64,000 nt of DNA from Symsagittifera roscoffensis (GCF_963678635.1 NC_087062.1:19021789-19085788); one strand, 5' to 3'. Numbered from the stretch's first letter, positions 42,460 through 51,965 are shown. Made by a program: numbers and translations. Notes: generated by a model from the sequence alone, not told the origin.

Positions 42460-45215
42460 CTTATGAAGCGCTTCCCTTAACGAGATGGTTGGATAAGTCT
42501 GGACATCCAATTCCGGGGCATCCTGAGCTACCTGTAGAGAAAGCAGCCGAGATAAAGATCCTGTCCAAGGAGGACCCGGTCCCCTTGGATTTGTTGCTGC
42601 GCTCGAACCTGGTCCAGCAAGAACTCTCTCGCATGAAAATAAACAGCCTCTCATTATTGGATAAAACGGTGCAAGTCACACCACAAGTGATGCGGATACT
42701 GGGTGGATTGTTAGAAAGAGAAGTGACCAGAGATGACCCCGAGTGGACAGCAGCAGTGGCATCGCTAACAGTCAGTGAGAAGGTGAAGATCATGCCGTCC
42801 AGACGACAGCACGAAGAGAACAAGAGGGATTGTAGGACAATAGTTCAGCAACTAGTATCCTCAATACCCCAAGAGATTTTAACCAGTACTTCTTACGGAC
42901 GGAAAGAACAGGGGAGCAGCAAGCGAAAGAAAACCGTCACCTTTGTGGACCGGGATAAAGAGGGTGAAGTTGTAGAACAAAATCTGCTGCAAGACTATTT
43001 GTCCGGGGAGAAGGATAAGGAGAAAAACCAGCGATCACAAGATCAACACCCGGGACAAGTGAATTGGTCCGGGGAGTCCGAGATAGACGAGAAAATTCCT
43101 GATGAGAAACAGGACCTGGAGAACAAGGTTTTGTCCGGGGAATTCAGATGGATGCGAAAGAAATACAGACATGATCTGGAGGAGCGTGCAGTCTCCAGCA
43201 CAACACCTTCGTCGGATAATAATTCAGAAAGCTCAAGAATGAACACCTATTCAGACAGGGATTCGACCTCGGGATCAGAACTGTCAGAACTGGCGATACA
43301 CACGCTACTAGTGGAAACTCGGGCGAGAGACCTGGACAGAGAGGTGTACCAGGATCCGGACAGCGATCGCTACCTGATACCGAGCGAAAGAGTCTTTGAC
43401 AACGCAGCGGATGACTTGGAGACAATAGCGGTATCGAAACGCTCGATAAGCCTATTGCCGCAGAAAGCGTTAATCAGGACTGATCTTCTGCCGTTTGAAC
43501 AAGAAACACAACCGTTGGCGAAGATTTGGTGTGTTAAGATGGAAGAAGACACACATCAACCCAACGAGCTGAATAGTCACATGAGGGTCATGAAGACATA
43601 CTTGAAGGCGAGATACAGACTCTCGGACCTTCTGAGGGCGCAGAGAAATGATCGCATGACAAGCAACCTGAAAAGGTGGATCGAGAATGGTTCTCCGGAT
43701 AAGGGGGACCTAGAGGAAGATAGTTATCGCATCCTGAGACAATACTTCATGCAGAAGGAAGGGAGGTTATATTTGAACAAGGACGGAATTGTGGCTTGCA
43801 GAAGAAGGGAGGAAGACAGAGTGCTGTACAAGTATAACGCGATAGTATTAGCGCAACTCTATCAGACAGAACTATTATTCAGGTCACATGATCAAATGGG
43901 CCATCAGGGGATCGACAAAGTATATCAGAGGATCCTGAAGCGCTTTGAGTGGCCTGGGATGAAAAAGGCATGCGAGAAATGGGTGACAGCATGTCTGTCA
44001 TGCCAACAGGTCAAGGATCCTAGGAAGTTGCGATTTCCTTTACAATCGATTGAGTCGTCTGAATTCAACGAGGTGGTGCAAATAGATCACCAAAAGATGT
44101 GCATGACAGACAATGGTTACAACCAGGTACTGGTAATGATAGATCATTTTACGAAGTATGCAGAGGCCGTGCCCTGCATAACTGCCTCGGCGGAAGAGAC
44201 ATGCGACCACCTGATCAATACGTGGATAGCAAGACATGGTTGTCCAATGACGTTTCAATCGGACAATGGAACGGCTTTCGTAGGCGAGCTTACGAAAGAG
44301 CTTATGAGACGGTCACAAGTCGCTCAGGCTCACTCCACAACATACCATCCTCAGACGAATGGCTTAGTGGAAAGACAGAATAGGACGTTAGTGTCGATGC
44401 TGAGAGTATATTGTTCCAGGTACATGACCGATTGGGACAGATATCTTCCACAGGTGATGGGGGCATATAATAGCACGCAACACTCCACCACTGGAGTCAG
44501 TCCACACATGATGCTAACTGGACACGAAAAGTCTTTACCCTTAACCTTCTTCTACCCAGAATATGAGGGAAAGAAAACATCCCCACAGGTCTACGTGAGG
44601 GATGTGATCAGACGCCAACAGGAGTTGAATGACTTGTGTAGACGAAACACTCAGCAGAAACAGGCAAGGCAGAGGAAAAGATTCGACAAGAAAGCAGCTG
44701 GTGCAAAAGCCTACTCGGTGGGAGACTACGTATGGGTATTTCAGAACGTTATACCACCGAAAGGAACAAAGAAGCTTCTAAAAAAGTGGAGGGGACCCTT
44801 CATGATTACGGAGGTGCACCAGGAGGGACGCTTTTATAGACTGAGTACTGGCCGGGCCGCCCACTACGAGAACATCAAGCCACACAATCCATCGACAGAA
44901 GACTGGTGTATACCTGCAGACATGGAAGAAGGGGATTATTTAATGATGGATCCTGCTTGTGAGGTCAATGAAAAGGGCACCAGGGAGAAGAACGATGGAA
45001 ACGAGGTCGCAGAGGAAGGTACGGATACACCATTGGACCTAGATCCAAACGAACAGATCGAAGCGGAAGATGAAACCTTACCCTACGCAGAAGAGGATTG
45101 GCGGGATCCCGAACAGACAGGTTCCCAAGAACTTGGAACCAGATCTTCCGTTCACGATTCAGACTCGTCAGAAGGACGGGACGAGACAAAGAAAGAAATA
45201 CAATCCTTACGGTGA
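42438..45215 (+). CDS. Second Pol fragment: linker, integrase, frameshifted tail
   Basis: Apart from the first few codons, which come from the duplicated spacer, this 925-codon frame repeats Pol from residue about 1,941 on. It comprises the RNase H-integrase linker, the zinc-binding H-H-C-C block, the DD35E integrase core and the acidic tail. A 2-bp deletion near 45,119 (GACAGG instead of GACAGAGG) shifts the frame, and it ends after about 32 foreign residues at 45,213. It lacks its own RT, so it is a duplication product, not an independent gene. Integrase motifs are intact. The first in-frame ATG (42,438) lies in spacer sequence and may have no meaning. Confidence 0.7.
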   Translation: MSQRIESTYEALPLTRWLDKSGHPIPGHPELPVEKAAEIKILSKEDPVPLDLLLRSNLVQQELSRMKINSLSLLDKTVQVTPQVMRILGGLLEREVTRDDPEWTAAVASLTVSEKVKIMPSRRQHEENKRDCRTIVQQLVSSIPQEILTSTSYGRKEQGSSKRKKTVTFVDRDKEGEVVEQNLLQDYLSGEKDKEKNQRSQDQHPGQVNWSGESEIDEKIPDEKQDLENKVLSGEFRWMRKKYRHDLEERAVSSTTPSSDNNSESSRMNTYSDRDSTSGSELSELAIHTLLVETRARDLDREVYQDPDSDRYLIPSERVFDNAADDLETIAVSKRSISLLPQKALIRTDLLPFEQETQPLAKIWCVKMEEDTHQPNELNSHMRVMKTYLKARYRLSDLLRAQRNDRMTSNLKRWIENGSPDKGDLEEDSYRILRQYFMQKEGRLYLNKDGIVACRRREEDRVLYKYNAIVLAQLYQTELLFRSHDQMGHQGIDKVYQRILKRFEWPGMKKACEKWVTACLSCQQVKDPRKLRFPLQSIESSEFNEVVQIDHQKMCMTDNGYNQVLVMIDHFTKYAEAVPCITASAEETCDHLINTWIARHGCPMTFQSDNGTAFVGELTKELMRRSQVAQAHSTTYHPQTNGLVERQNRTLVSMLRVYCSRYMTDWDRYLPQVMGAYNSTQHSTTGVSPHMMLTGHEKSLPLTFFYPEYEGKKTSPQVYVRDVIRRQQELNDLCRRNTQQKQARQRKRFDKKAAGAKAYSVGDYVWVFQNVIPPKGTKKLLKKWRGPFMITEVHQEGRFYRLSTGRAAHYENIKPHNPSTEDWCIPADMEEGDYLMMDPACEVNEKGTREKNDGNEVAEEGTDTPLDLDPNEQIEAEDETLPYAEEDWRDPEQTGSQELGTRSSVHDSDSSEGRDETKKEIQSLR

Positions 45216-46615
45216 CGACTTTGTAGTGGATAGGACAGATCTAAAGAAAATAGTGGAGGAAGTAGTGGGTTTAGAGGAAATAACCGTGTCACAAGACATT
45301 GACATAGTCGATGATCACGACGATGAGTGGGTTGATGACTGGTCGAAACCCGAAGTAGAATTCGACGATGAGCAACAGCAGTCAAATGAACAAGACCTGA
45401 CGAACCTGCGCGTCTTGGAGTGGCTGAACGAAATGACATCAGACCCTAAAGAGACCAACGTTACGATTCAATACGTAGATCGTGAAAGCGCGAAATACAT
45501 TAAGACCGAACGAGATGATCCTTCCTGGGCTGCCCAGGAAGGACGACTACTCATTCCAGCTTCTAATCTTGACTTAATACCCGGTATGCGATCGACGGGG
45601 ACGCCGATGGATATTTTTGTCCGGGGAGTGGGGGTAGGACTTACCCACACTGAAAACTTGATAATAAAAAAAATGAGAATAGCAAGAGAAACAGGAGACT
45701 TAGAAGCAGAAACAGGCGAAGAACCTAAGAAACCTGACATAGGCAGGGTAGTTGAGTCATATTTTAACTTACCAAATGAATATTCAAGTAACATAGTACT
45801 AACAGATAGTGATTTCATACTCACAAACAGAACATGTGCGATAGCAATCACCGCAGACATGAGTTTTAGGACGGCGCTAGCGGCAGATTTTAAGAGGGAA
45901 TACAAAAACGTAGAATTCTTTTGGAAGCAAAGACCAGGGATAGGGGGCGTAGCAGCCTTACCCCCGGTGGTGTCGCAGATACCGGGAAAGTACTTATGCT
46001 TCTTGGTAACGAGGGCGACGGAGAAGCAGCACGTGGACCCAGAAAACCTAGTCTTGTCTTTGACGAGGCTGAGGGACTTCCTTGTGGAAATGGACGTGAA
46101 GGAGCTCTCGCTTCCAGTGTACGATCCAAATAGAGGAAGACTGCATCCTCGGGAATTGTACGCGCTTGTACACGTGATATTCTCTGATACGAACATACAA
46201 GTATATCTACATAAGAAATATTATTTAAGTATAGGCTGAGTGATGTGCGAAAGAGTGTTAGGCCAAAGACCAAGTTGCATGTAATATGTGATATGTGTGT
46301 TATGTTATGTTATGTTATGTGTTAGGTTATTAAGATCATGGGTGAGTAAGCGTTAGTGACCATGAACAACTAAATGACGATCTTGGGAATAGATCCAAAG
46401 TTTGGACTGTCCAATCTTAGGTCGAATTCCAAAATTTTAGAAACCAATTGATTTTATTAAATTTTAGGATAAATATCTTTTTATCTGAACTGTTTTAAGC
46501 AGATTTTAACGATATATGTTAAGGTGAAACTGACAGGTGTGACAGTCGTGATTCCTTTTCTAGATCCTGATTGATCATTTAAATTACTCACTTGAGTCAA
46601 AGAATCGAATCAAAC
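42460..46615 (+). repeat. Tandem duplication B, unit 2
   Basis: This is the second copy of the 4,156-bp unit, followed directly by ORF3 at 46,630. It contains linker, integrase, C-terminal extension and macro domain, with one 2-bp deletion near 45,119. Confidence 0.9.
45120..46239 (+). pseudogene. Pol C-terminal extension with TARG1-like macro domain (intact domain, copy B)
   Basis: In the frame downstream of the 2-bp deletion this segment is open to the stop at 46,237, about 370 codons. The first part is acidic and low complexity (DDHDDEWVDD). From about 45,765 a macro fold is readable: NIVLTDSDFIL (first strand), CAIAITADMSFRTALAADFKREY (the ADP-ribose loop and helix, 45,835-45,903), GIGGVAALPP, GKYLCFLVT (about 45,985-46,011), DPENLVLSLTRLRDFLVE, LSLPVYDPNRGRLH, then VIFSDTNIQVYLH. 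Order and spacing match TARG1/OARD1-type macro domains, ungapped around both catalytic positions. The TARG1 Lys and Asp are Arg (46,012) and Gly (46,135). It probably binds ADP-ribose or another nucleotide without hydrolysing it; this is inference. Confidence 0.75.
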
Positions 46616-46629
46616 TTGAAAAGAATAGA
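46240..46629 (+). other. Spacer between Pol tail and ORF3
   Basis: No frame is supported. It contains a short (TTATG)n run at 46,299-46,318 (also at 42,143-42,162 in unit 1), and a related sequence precedes ORF3 in copy 1. How ORF3 is expressed (splicing or internal promoter) is not visible. Confidence 0.5.
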
Positions 46630-47731
46630 ATGGACAACTTCAACCTGGATGAATTGATGGACCTGGCAAAGGCATATGTAGGACCGATGGTAGATGCGAT
46701 CTATCGTCGGCTGATCGAACGAGACTTCGCTCTGGAGGACCCAGAGGTGGTCATGTTGCTAACCGCCCTGATCAACATCTTGGGGCATGACAACCGTGGG
46801 GACCGCCCCACGGAAGTCCTGTTGATGGCAGCATATGGAGAAAGAGGGGTACTAGACCGCCCGAACATGAGAGTGATGAGGTGGAGAAACGGGGCTCTCT
46901 CAGGGAGTGACTTGGCGAATGAGCCTGGATTGGGAAGTTCTAGGACATACCAACCAGGTGAGATGCCAATGCCCTCTAAGCCTAAACCTGGGCTGACGAG
47001 AATGCATCAGGAGATGAACAGCGAGGCGACCTCGTCTGGTTCACCACTGAGAGCAGCTGTGCCACCAAAAGGGGCGAAAGTAACACAGAAGGTTCAGACG
47101 AACCAAACCATACAAGATCTGGACGAGATGAACGATCAGCTGAGAAGTACGAAGAAGGAGTTAGACGATATGACGAAGACCATGCTGGCGATGGAGGAAG
47201 ACCGGGACATGTGGAGAAAGTTGTTTGAAGACTGCAACAAAAACAGGGTCAAGAGATCGAACGCTTAAGGCAGGAATACAAAGAGCGATCGGAACAGGCG
47301 GCGTTGACGACGTCCATTGAGAAGGTGATACCTGCAAGGGATATTCCTCGTGGGCAGTCCCCGATGGAGCTCTTGACGCCTCGAGAAATGAGTCAAACAA
47401 CGGAGACACGACCTCCAATGGAGACAAATCGAGTAACGATCCCGGATCCTAGCGACACCTTGGGTGACCCCGTCGTAGAACAGACAGTGAGAAAACTGAT
47501 AGAGACAGCTGGACGATTGGTCGCTAACAAAAATGCACCAGGTTCCGGGGTGACTGCACCCTATGGAACGATTGACGATACGGGCAGAGTACAACTCTCC
47601 CAGACAGTAATCAGACAAGGGATGAGTAACGTGACACCACTCATGGGGAACTCGAGAATCCCAGAGAGGAAAGTAAGGAAGATGCCAGCGAAGAAAGTGT
47701 CTCGTGTAATAGATGTGCAGAAGAATAATCA
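46630..47731 (+). pseudogene. ORF3 N-terminal part (coiled coil), frameshifted and truncated
   Basis: The frame 46,630-47,268 (212 codons) opens MDNFNLDELMDLAKAYVG and has a helical region, a Pro/Ser-rich segment and a heptad coiled coil (residues about 155-205, ELDDMTKTMLAMEEDRDMW). It then shifts at an A run near 47,240; the continuation QEIERLRQEYKERSEQ lies in the -1 frame, open to 47,774. Copy 1 has both parts in a single frame, so one A was lost here. At 47,732 the sequence jumps to the last 27 bp of the LTR, removing the SGNH-like domain and C-terminal tail that copy 1 retains. No signal peptide or membrane helix. Product unknown; a nucleic-acid-binding, ORF1-like role is possible. Confidence 0.7.
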
Positions 47732-47758
47732 ATATGTATCTTCCGGGCGAATGTTACA
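47732..47758 (+). repeat. 27-bp remnant of the 3' LTR
   Basis: ATATGTATCTTCCGGGCGAA plus TGTTACA is identical to the last 27 bp of the 5' LTR (23,394-23,420). It follows ORF3 directly, so about 3.9 kb of ORF3, the 3' untranslated region and most of the LTR were deleted. CATT follows. Confidence 0.85.
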
Positions 47759-47853
47759 CATTTTGTACAGATAGTTTAGAATTTTTAAAACCTGAAGATG
47801 CACAAAATGTGCTAAAACGTTTGTTTGAATTTACAATTTTAACGCATTCTCAA
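47759..47853 (+). mobile_element. End of the Penelope inverted arm beyond the gypsy insertion
   Basis: These 95 bp lie between the gypsy terminus and the right copy of the 14-bp target duplication (47,854), so by position they belong to the Penelope element tail. They contain CCTGAAGATGC...GTGCTAAAACG, a motif resembling the hammerhead-ribozyme cores known in Penelope-like element ends. Confidence 0.6.
47792..47819 (+). ncRNA. Possible degenerate hammerhead-ribozyme core
   Basis: CTGAAGA (47,792-47,798) fits the CUGANGA box. It is followed by a 5-bp stem GCACA/TGTGC (47,800-47,804 with 47,808-47,812) closed by AAA, then TAAAACG where a GAAAC box is expected. Stem I, stem III and the cleavage site were not identified. 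Hammerhead motifs are known in Penelope-like elements; this one would be mutated. Confidence 0.3.
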
Positions 47854-48096
47854 AAGATCTAGTAGATGATTAGTATCTTTTTCAACCGCTAGCTTTTGAG
47901 ATTCAGGACGTCGCCGGCCCCAGCACAATTTTTTTTGAGCAAGTTTTGTAAGAACATAAGCCTATGCACTGAGGAACCCAGAGCAGGCAGCTTTTTAAAA
48001 CAGAGATTCTCCCTGGCAATACAGATTGCGAGTGTCGCTTGCGTACTCGGAACACTAAATGACGAAATAACTTTCAACGAAATTTTTTATTTGTAA
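47854..48096 (+). pseudogene. LINE-B C-terminal segment (continues from 20,260)
   Basis: After the target duplication the protein reads on as LFQPLAFEIQD-AGPSTIFFEQ (frame 1) and then, after a frameshift, AGSFLKQRFSLAIQIASVACVLGTLN and a terminal IFYL with the TAA at 48,094-48,096. It is collinear with the 5' segment that ends in NYEDLVD at 20,260. The AFEIQ stretch after the PD...D nuclease motif fits the end of a restriction-like nuclease. Nothing distinctive marks the LINE 3' end beyond the stop. Confidence 0.65.
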
Positions 48097-48581
48097 CACT
48101 TGTATATTATATTTTCTCGTGTCGAGTTGCGTGTTCTTATTGAAGAAACGTAATCCGTATCGATTTTAATTGTAAGGACATCAACACCTGTCATCTTCTT
48201 TTATCATTATCACTTCCATATCTAGTTTTTAGCAGTTCTTTTTTTTCGGCGGATCTATTCCTATCAACTTCCGTTATTATCGTGTCGTGCTCCTTCCCTT
48301 TTTCCCCTTCTGAACAGCATGGTCAGTCAATACTCCTACTATTTGTTGACCGCATTGAGTTTTCTCGAACACTTCCTCGACGCTGTCTCATCTTGACTAG
48401 AATCCTGCTACTCCTAGCTCGAACACGGTGAATAGGCGTGGTCTCTGCACTGGGTTCCGTATCGGCTTCCTACCGCTGTTTCTCGCGTTGGTGCTGCCGT
48501 GGGTACATCGTTTGTCATACTTTGTCGCTCTGCAAGCTTTTTGCACGATTTCCCTTAGGACGCATTGATTTCGACAAATTC
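48097..48581. other. Intergenic, AT-rich
   Basis: No supported gene or recognisable repeat. It may include the 3' untranslated end of LINE-B. Confidence 0.4.
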
Positions 48582-48893
48582 TTATTGCGCACTTGCTTTC
48601 GCTCCGCTTGTCGCTCTGGCATTTCTGGACCTTCTTCGCTTTGCTGATCCCTTGGCAGGCCGTTCTCTAACCTCCATTTTGCATGGCAATAGTGTAAGCT
48701 CAAATTCGGACCCTGTGTAGGAGTCCACGTCCCATATTGTGACCGTGGTTCGCCGCCCTCTGTCTATTTTAGAGATCCTCCATAATTTTGTGCCTATTCT
48801 TTCAGCGTCGGTGATGCTGGAGTAACCATCTGTAACGATTTTTCCTGGGTACTGATCTTTTTCTCGGCAACTCCACTTTTTTGAAGAACAGAC
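48582..48893 (-). pseudogene. Open coding-like relic of unknown family
   Basis: The minus strand is open for about 103 codons between stops, without a start codon. It reads DGYSSITDAERIGTKLW and TVTIWDVDSYTGSEFELTLL, balanced in composition and unlike random AT-rich sequence, then turns Arg/Ala-rich. It could be a host exon or a piece of another retroelement. No family recognised. Confidence 0.3.
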
Positions 48894-50067
48894 CTATTAT
48901 CTAGTGTTATAGTATGTTTGGATTACTTTTTAACCTTTTTATTTATTAGCCAATGTCTAATATTTCGATCCACAATTCTTTGGAATAGAAATTCCGTCAT
49001 TCGGCCCGGCCGATTCGATGGGACCGCTGCTCTTGCTTTCGGGCCCTCGGCGCCGATCGCATCCTCATCGCGGATTACCAGTTGGTCCTCTGGTAGCCTC
49101 TTGAAAGTTTTTCTCTTTTTTTAATTGTTTTTTGTCCGACCATTGAAACTGGAAAAAAGTTTTGCGTTCGGGTGTGTTTTAATTTTTTCTGTGTTTTCTC
49201 TGCAAATTGAGGTACTCAGAATAATCGCCGGAATCAGTCGAGCCATATATCATGAAGCCTTTTCAGTCGCGATTTGAACGACATTAAAAAATTTTGAAAA
49301 AGTTTATTTGTGTCGTGAAAATCAGTGTGAAATTTTTGATTCTTGGTCTTATTTTGAGCGGATAAGGTGAGCGTGCTAGCTTACTTTGTTTTTCAACCAA
49401 AAGTGGTTACCGCAAATAATCATAGTAAATTCTAGTTTGAAAATATATAAAGTTTTCTCAGTCGAGAGTAACCGGTCGGAATTCTCAATTTTTAGTCTAG
49501 TACGAGCGAATGGCGATTGAGCAGGATTATAATAGGGCTAATTATAAGCTTTTCCTGCTGCGATGAAAACTCAGTTTACTCCAGTAAAATCAATTTTTAT
49601 AATTTATTTCAGCGCTTTCTTGGACGAAAAAAAAATTTTCTCTTTCTTTCACGATTAAAAAGTCAGGTAAGATGAAAAAGAATGGTGTGAATTTTTTTTC
49701 GACAGAGGCGAGGAACTTTGTTTTGAGTGTTTGTTTTTTTTGCACGCAAAGTTAGGTACCATAAATATTCATCGGACTGGGTTGAGTGATATATCATATT
49801 ACAGCCCTTTCAGTTGTAATCTGAACGACATAAAATTTTAAAGTTTTCCTGTGTCGATAAAAATCATGAGTTTTTGATTTCTGGTATAATTTTGAGCGAA
49901 CAAGTTGAGCGATCAGCCTTATTTTGTTTTTCAACCAAAAGTGTTCAACGCAAATAATCATAGTAATGGGTGGAGTGATATATCAAATTAAATCTTTTTC
50001 AGCCTTGATTCGAATGACATTAAACTTTTTTTAAAACGTTGGCCCAGCGTCGAGTTGTCCCAGTGTA
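48894..50067. repeat. Intergenic with diverged direct repeats
   Basis: A block at about 49,240-49,440 recurs at about 49,785-49,975, and its first part again at about 49,970-50,040. Shared words are ATATATCA...CTTTTCAG, GAACGACAT, TTTTGAGCG, GTTTTTCAACCAAAAGTG and CGCAAATAATCATAGTAA. No gene seen. Confidence 0.6.
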
Positions 50068-50310
50068 TATGAGCAGCCGTGGCGGAGTGGGTCATGCGTT
50101 CGAATCCCGTGCGTCATGCGTTCGAATCCCACTTCGGTCACGGTTGGAGGGGTCCCAGAGTCATCTGCCTCCTCAAGGTGAGACCGGCTGCGGCGAAATA
50201 GATGACACCTCTCTCCCCCACAGTTGGTCCTGCACTGAGCTAGTGATGGAGATCTAGACTTAATATCGAGCTAGTGATGGAATCGAGCAGGCTTATATTA
50301 GAAGATTAAG
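50068..50310 (+). repeat. tRNA-headed SINE-like repeat
   Basis: AGCCGTGGCGGAGTGGGTCA resembles the 5' part and A box of a Leu/Ser tRNA. GCGTTCGAATCCC, a B box, follows but too closely, and appears twice as part of an 18-20 bp tandem duplication (50,096-50,131). A non-tRNA body follows, with GAGCTAGTGATGGA repeated. It is not a functional tRNA. Confidence 0.45.
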
Positions 50311-50594
50311 ACTTGAAACTTAGTTGAACTCCAGTAAAATTGTTTTTCGAAGTTTTTTAAGGCAATATTCGGAGCATAAAATTTCAAATTTTCTGCAAAA
50401 ATTTGTTTAAAAAAATATTTGAGAATTTTATCAATTTTTTTTTGTTTTGTTTGTCCTTTTTCGACTAAAACCGTTGCCCGGTTGACCTGTTTTGCTCTAA
50501 ATGTCAAATATGCCTAAATTGCAGGCTTTCGTGAGTTGCATTTATCACACCATTCGCATATAAAACATGAAAAAGCGTTTTAATTATTTTCTTA

Positions 50595-50945
50595 AAGAAT
50601 ATGGTCGGAACAGAACACTCCGTGCTACTTGCACAGCCACCGGCTATCCTCGCTCTTTTTTTAAAAACAACTGTTGTCGATTATGCCTAAATTACTAGCT
50701 TTTTACGCGTGTGTGTATTTTTCTTATCGCTGATTTGAAGAACTTATTTACTTTAAGAACTTTTATTTGTAGTTTTTTTAAATGGTCGGAATATTCTGTG
50801 CTAATTGCACAGCAACAGGCTATCCTTGTTTATTTTTGCCGTCTCAACATTCTGTGCTTCTTGAGATGCAACCGGCTATTCTTTCTCCTTTTTGCGGTCT
50901 AACTTTTCTGTGATACTTGCACAGCTAACGGCTATCCTTGTTTGC
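50595..50945 (+). repeat. Diverged minisatellite, about 55-65 bp unit
   Basis: Four to five imperfect copies of CTGTGCTACTTGCACAGCAA-CGGCTATCCTTG-like sequence (at about 50,620, 50,795, 50,855, 50,910), separated by T-rich linkers. Each carries the TTGCACAG...CGGCTATCCT core. Confidence 0.6.
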
Positions 50946-51924
50946 TTACGCTTGCGATAAGCAAGCGTTAGTAAACTGGAAGATAGCCTTTTTCGGGTTA
51001 ACAAAATCACTTGAATCGCTAGACCTCAATCACGTGCATACGTGCAAATTTATGTTCTACCGTTCTACTGTTACTACTGACAGTTCTTTTAAGAAGCGGT
51101 GCCTTAAGTTTTTGAAGACAGAATATTCCGTTTCAAAATTTTCGGTTTATCGGTTGTCTGATTATGTTTTGTCGGCTTAGTTGCCGCATCTAGGAATTTT
51201 CTTATTTTACAAAATAATTACAGAAAATCATTCGATAGCTTGGCTTACATCAAAAATAAACTTTATTAGCTTTTCTGGTACACGGTTTTTGAGAAAAATA
51301 CTACGACTGAGGAGGTAAAAGTCCTATTTTGGAACCAGGCCAGAAATTTTTTTATTCAAAAGGGAAATATTCTGTTTTCAAAAAATTGCCAGCCTGTTTA
51401 TGTTTGGTCGGCTTAATTGACTTGTTATGGATTTTTGGTGGGCTGTAAGTAGTTTTTATTGTCACAGAAAGTTTTGATTTGTAACTGTAATTTGTAAACT
51501 TACTATGTTTGTATTTTTTTTTTTCGTTTTTTTTGCTGGTTTGTTTTACTTCAATTGTTTTTGCGTATGTTTTATCGAGTGAGTGACCTGGCTAAGCGTT
51601 GTTTTAAAGGAAAAATAGATTTTTACGCTTTTGTGTTTCCAGAAGGGGAGCATAAAAATATTGATTTTCAGAATTTTCAAAAAGTTTTTCATTTGAAAAC
51701 AGTTTTGCTCAACGGGAGTCTAACCAACTTTCGCCTATATTTGCGAAACGCCCATATTTGCTAAACGCCAATTATTGTTTTTAAAGTGAGCATCATTCCA
51801 GACAAGTTTCTGTTATGATTTATTTTCTTCAAAATGTTCTAATTGTTTATCGACTTAAGAGGCTTTTGTTTCATTTTCTGCCTGCTAGCTTGCAATGCTA
51901 TGTGTGCGTGTGCGTGCGTGCGTG
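50946..51924. other. Intergenic, nothing supported
   Basis: AT-rich sequence with short chance frames only. No promoter, RNA gene or conserved frame was recognised. Confidence 0.5.
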
Positions 51925-51965
51925 TGGTATCGCAAGTAGTGCGAAGCTCCGCTTCGCCTCTGTGT
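51925..51965 (+). repeat. Dispersed palindrome repeat GCGAAGCTCCGCTTCGC
   Basis: GTATCGCAAGTAGTGCGAAG followed by CTCCGCTTCGCCTCTGTG forms a strong hairpin. Related copies lie at about 61,365-61,405 and 61,945-61,985. A second subfamily (GTGTTTGCGAAGCGCAGCTT) ends the SINE-like repeats at about 56,560 and 58,530. Confidence 0.6.

Larger units (their letters stand above)
22499..47758 (+). mobile_element. Young giant Ty3/gypsy element with two internal tandem duplications
   Basis: The element begins with a 922-bp LTR whose terminus TGTGACATTCG is the near-perfect inverse of the last bases CGAATGTTACA, found at both 23,420 and 47,758. Between lie a 3-kb leader, Gag-Pol, a macro-domain tail and ORF3. 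Pol order is protease-RT-RNase H-integrase, which places it in Ty3/gypsy (Metaviridae). Two segments are tandemly duplicated (24,317-36,489 and 38,304-46,615), and the 3' LTR is reduced to 27 bp, so the copy is not autonomous. CATT at 22,496-22,499 and 47,759-47,762 may be the target duplication, with one base shared with the LTR end. Confidence 0.88.

Noticed and set aside
47225-47268. C AAA AAC near the end of the first ORF3 frame, with the continuation in the -1 frame, as a programmed frameshift
   Set aside because: Copy 1 reads both parts in one frame across the same place, so a single-base loss in the A run is the simpler explanation.
46630-47731. ORF3 as a retroviral envelope gene
   Set aside because: Position after pol would fit, but no signal peptide, cleavage site, cysteine pattern or membrane helix is visible in either copy. 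Coiled-coil and SGNH-like features point elsewhere.
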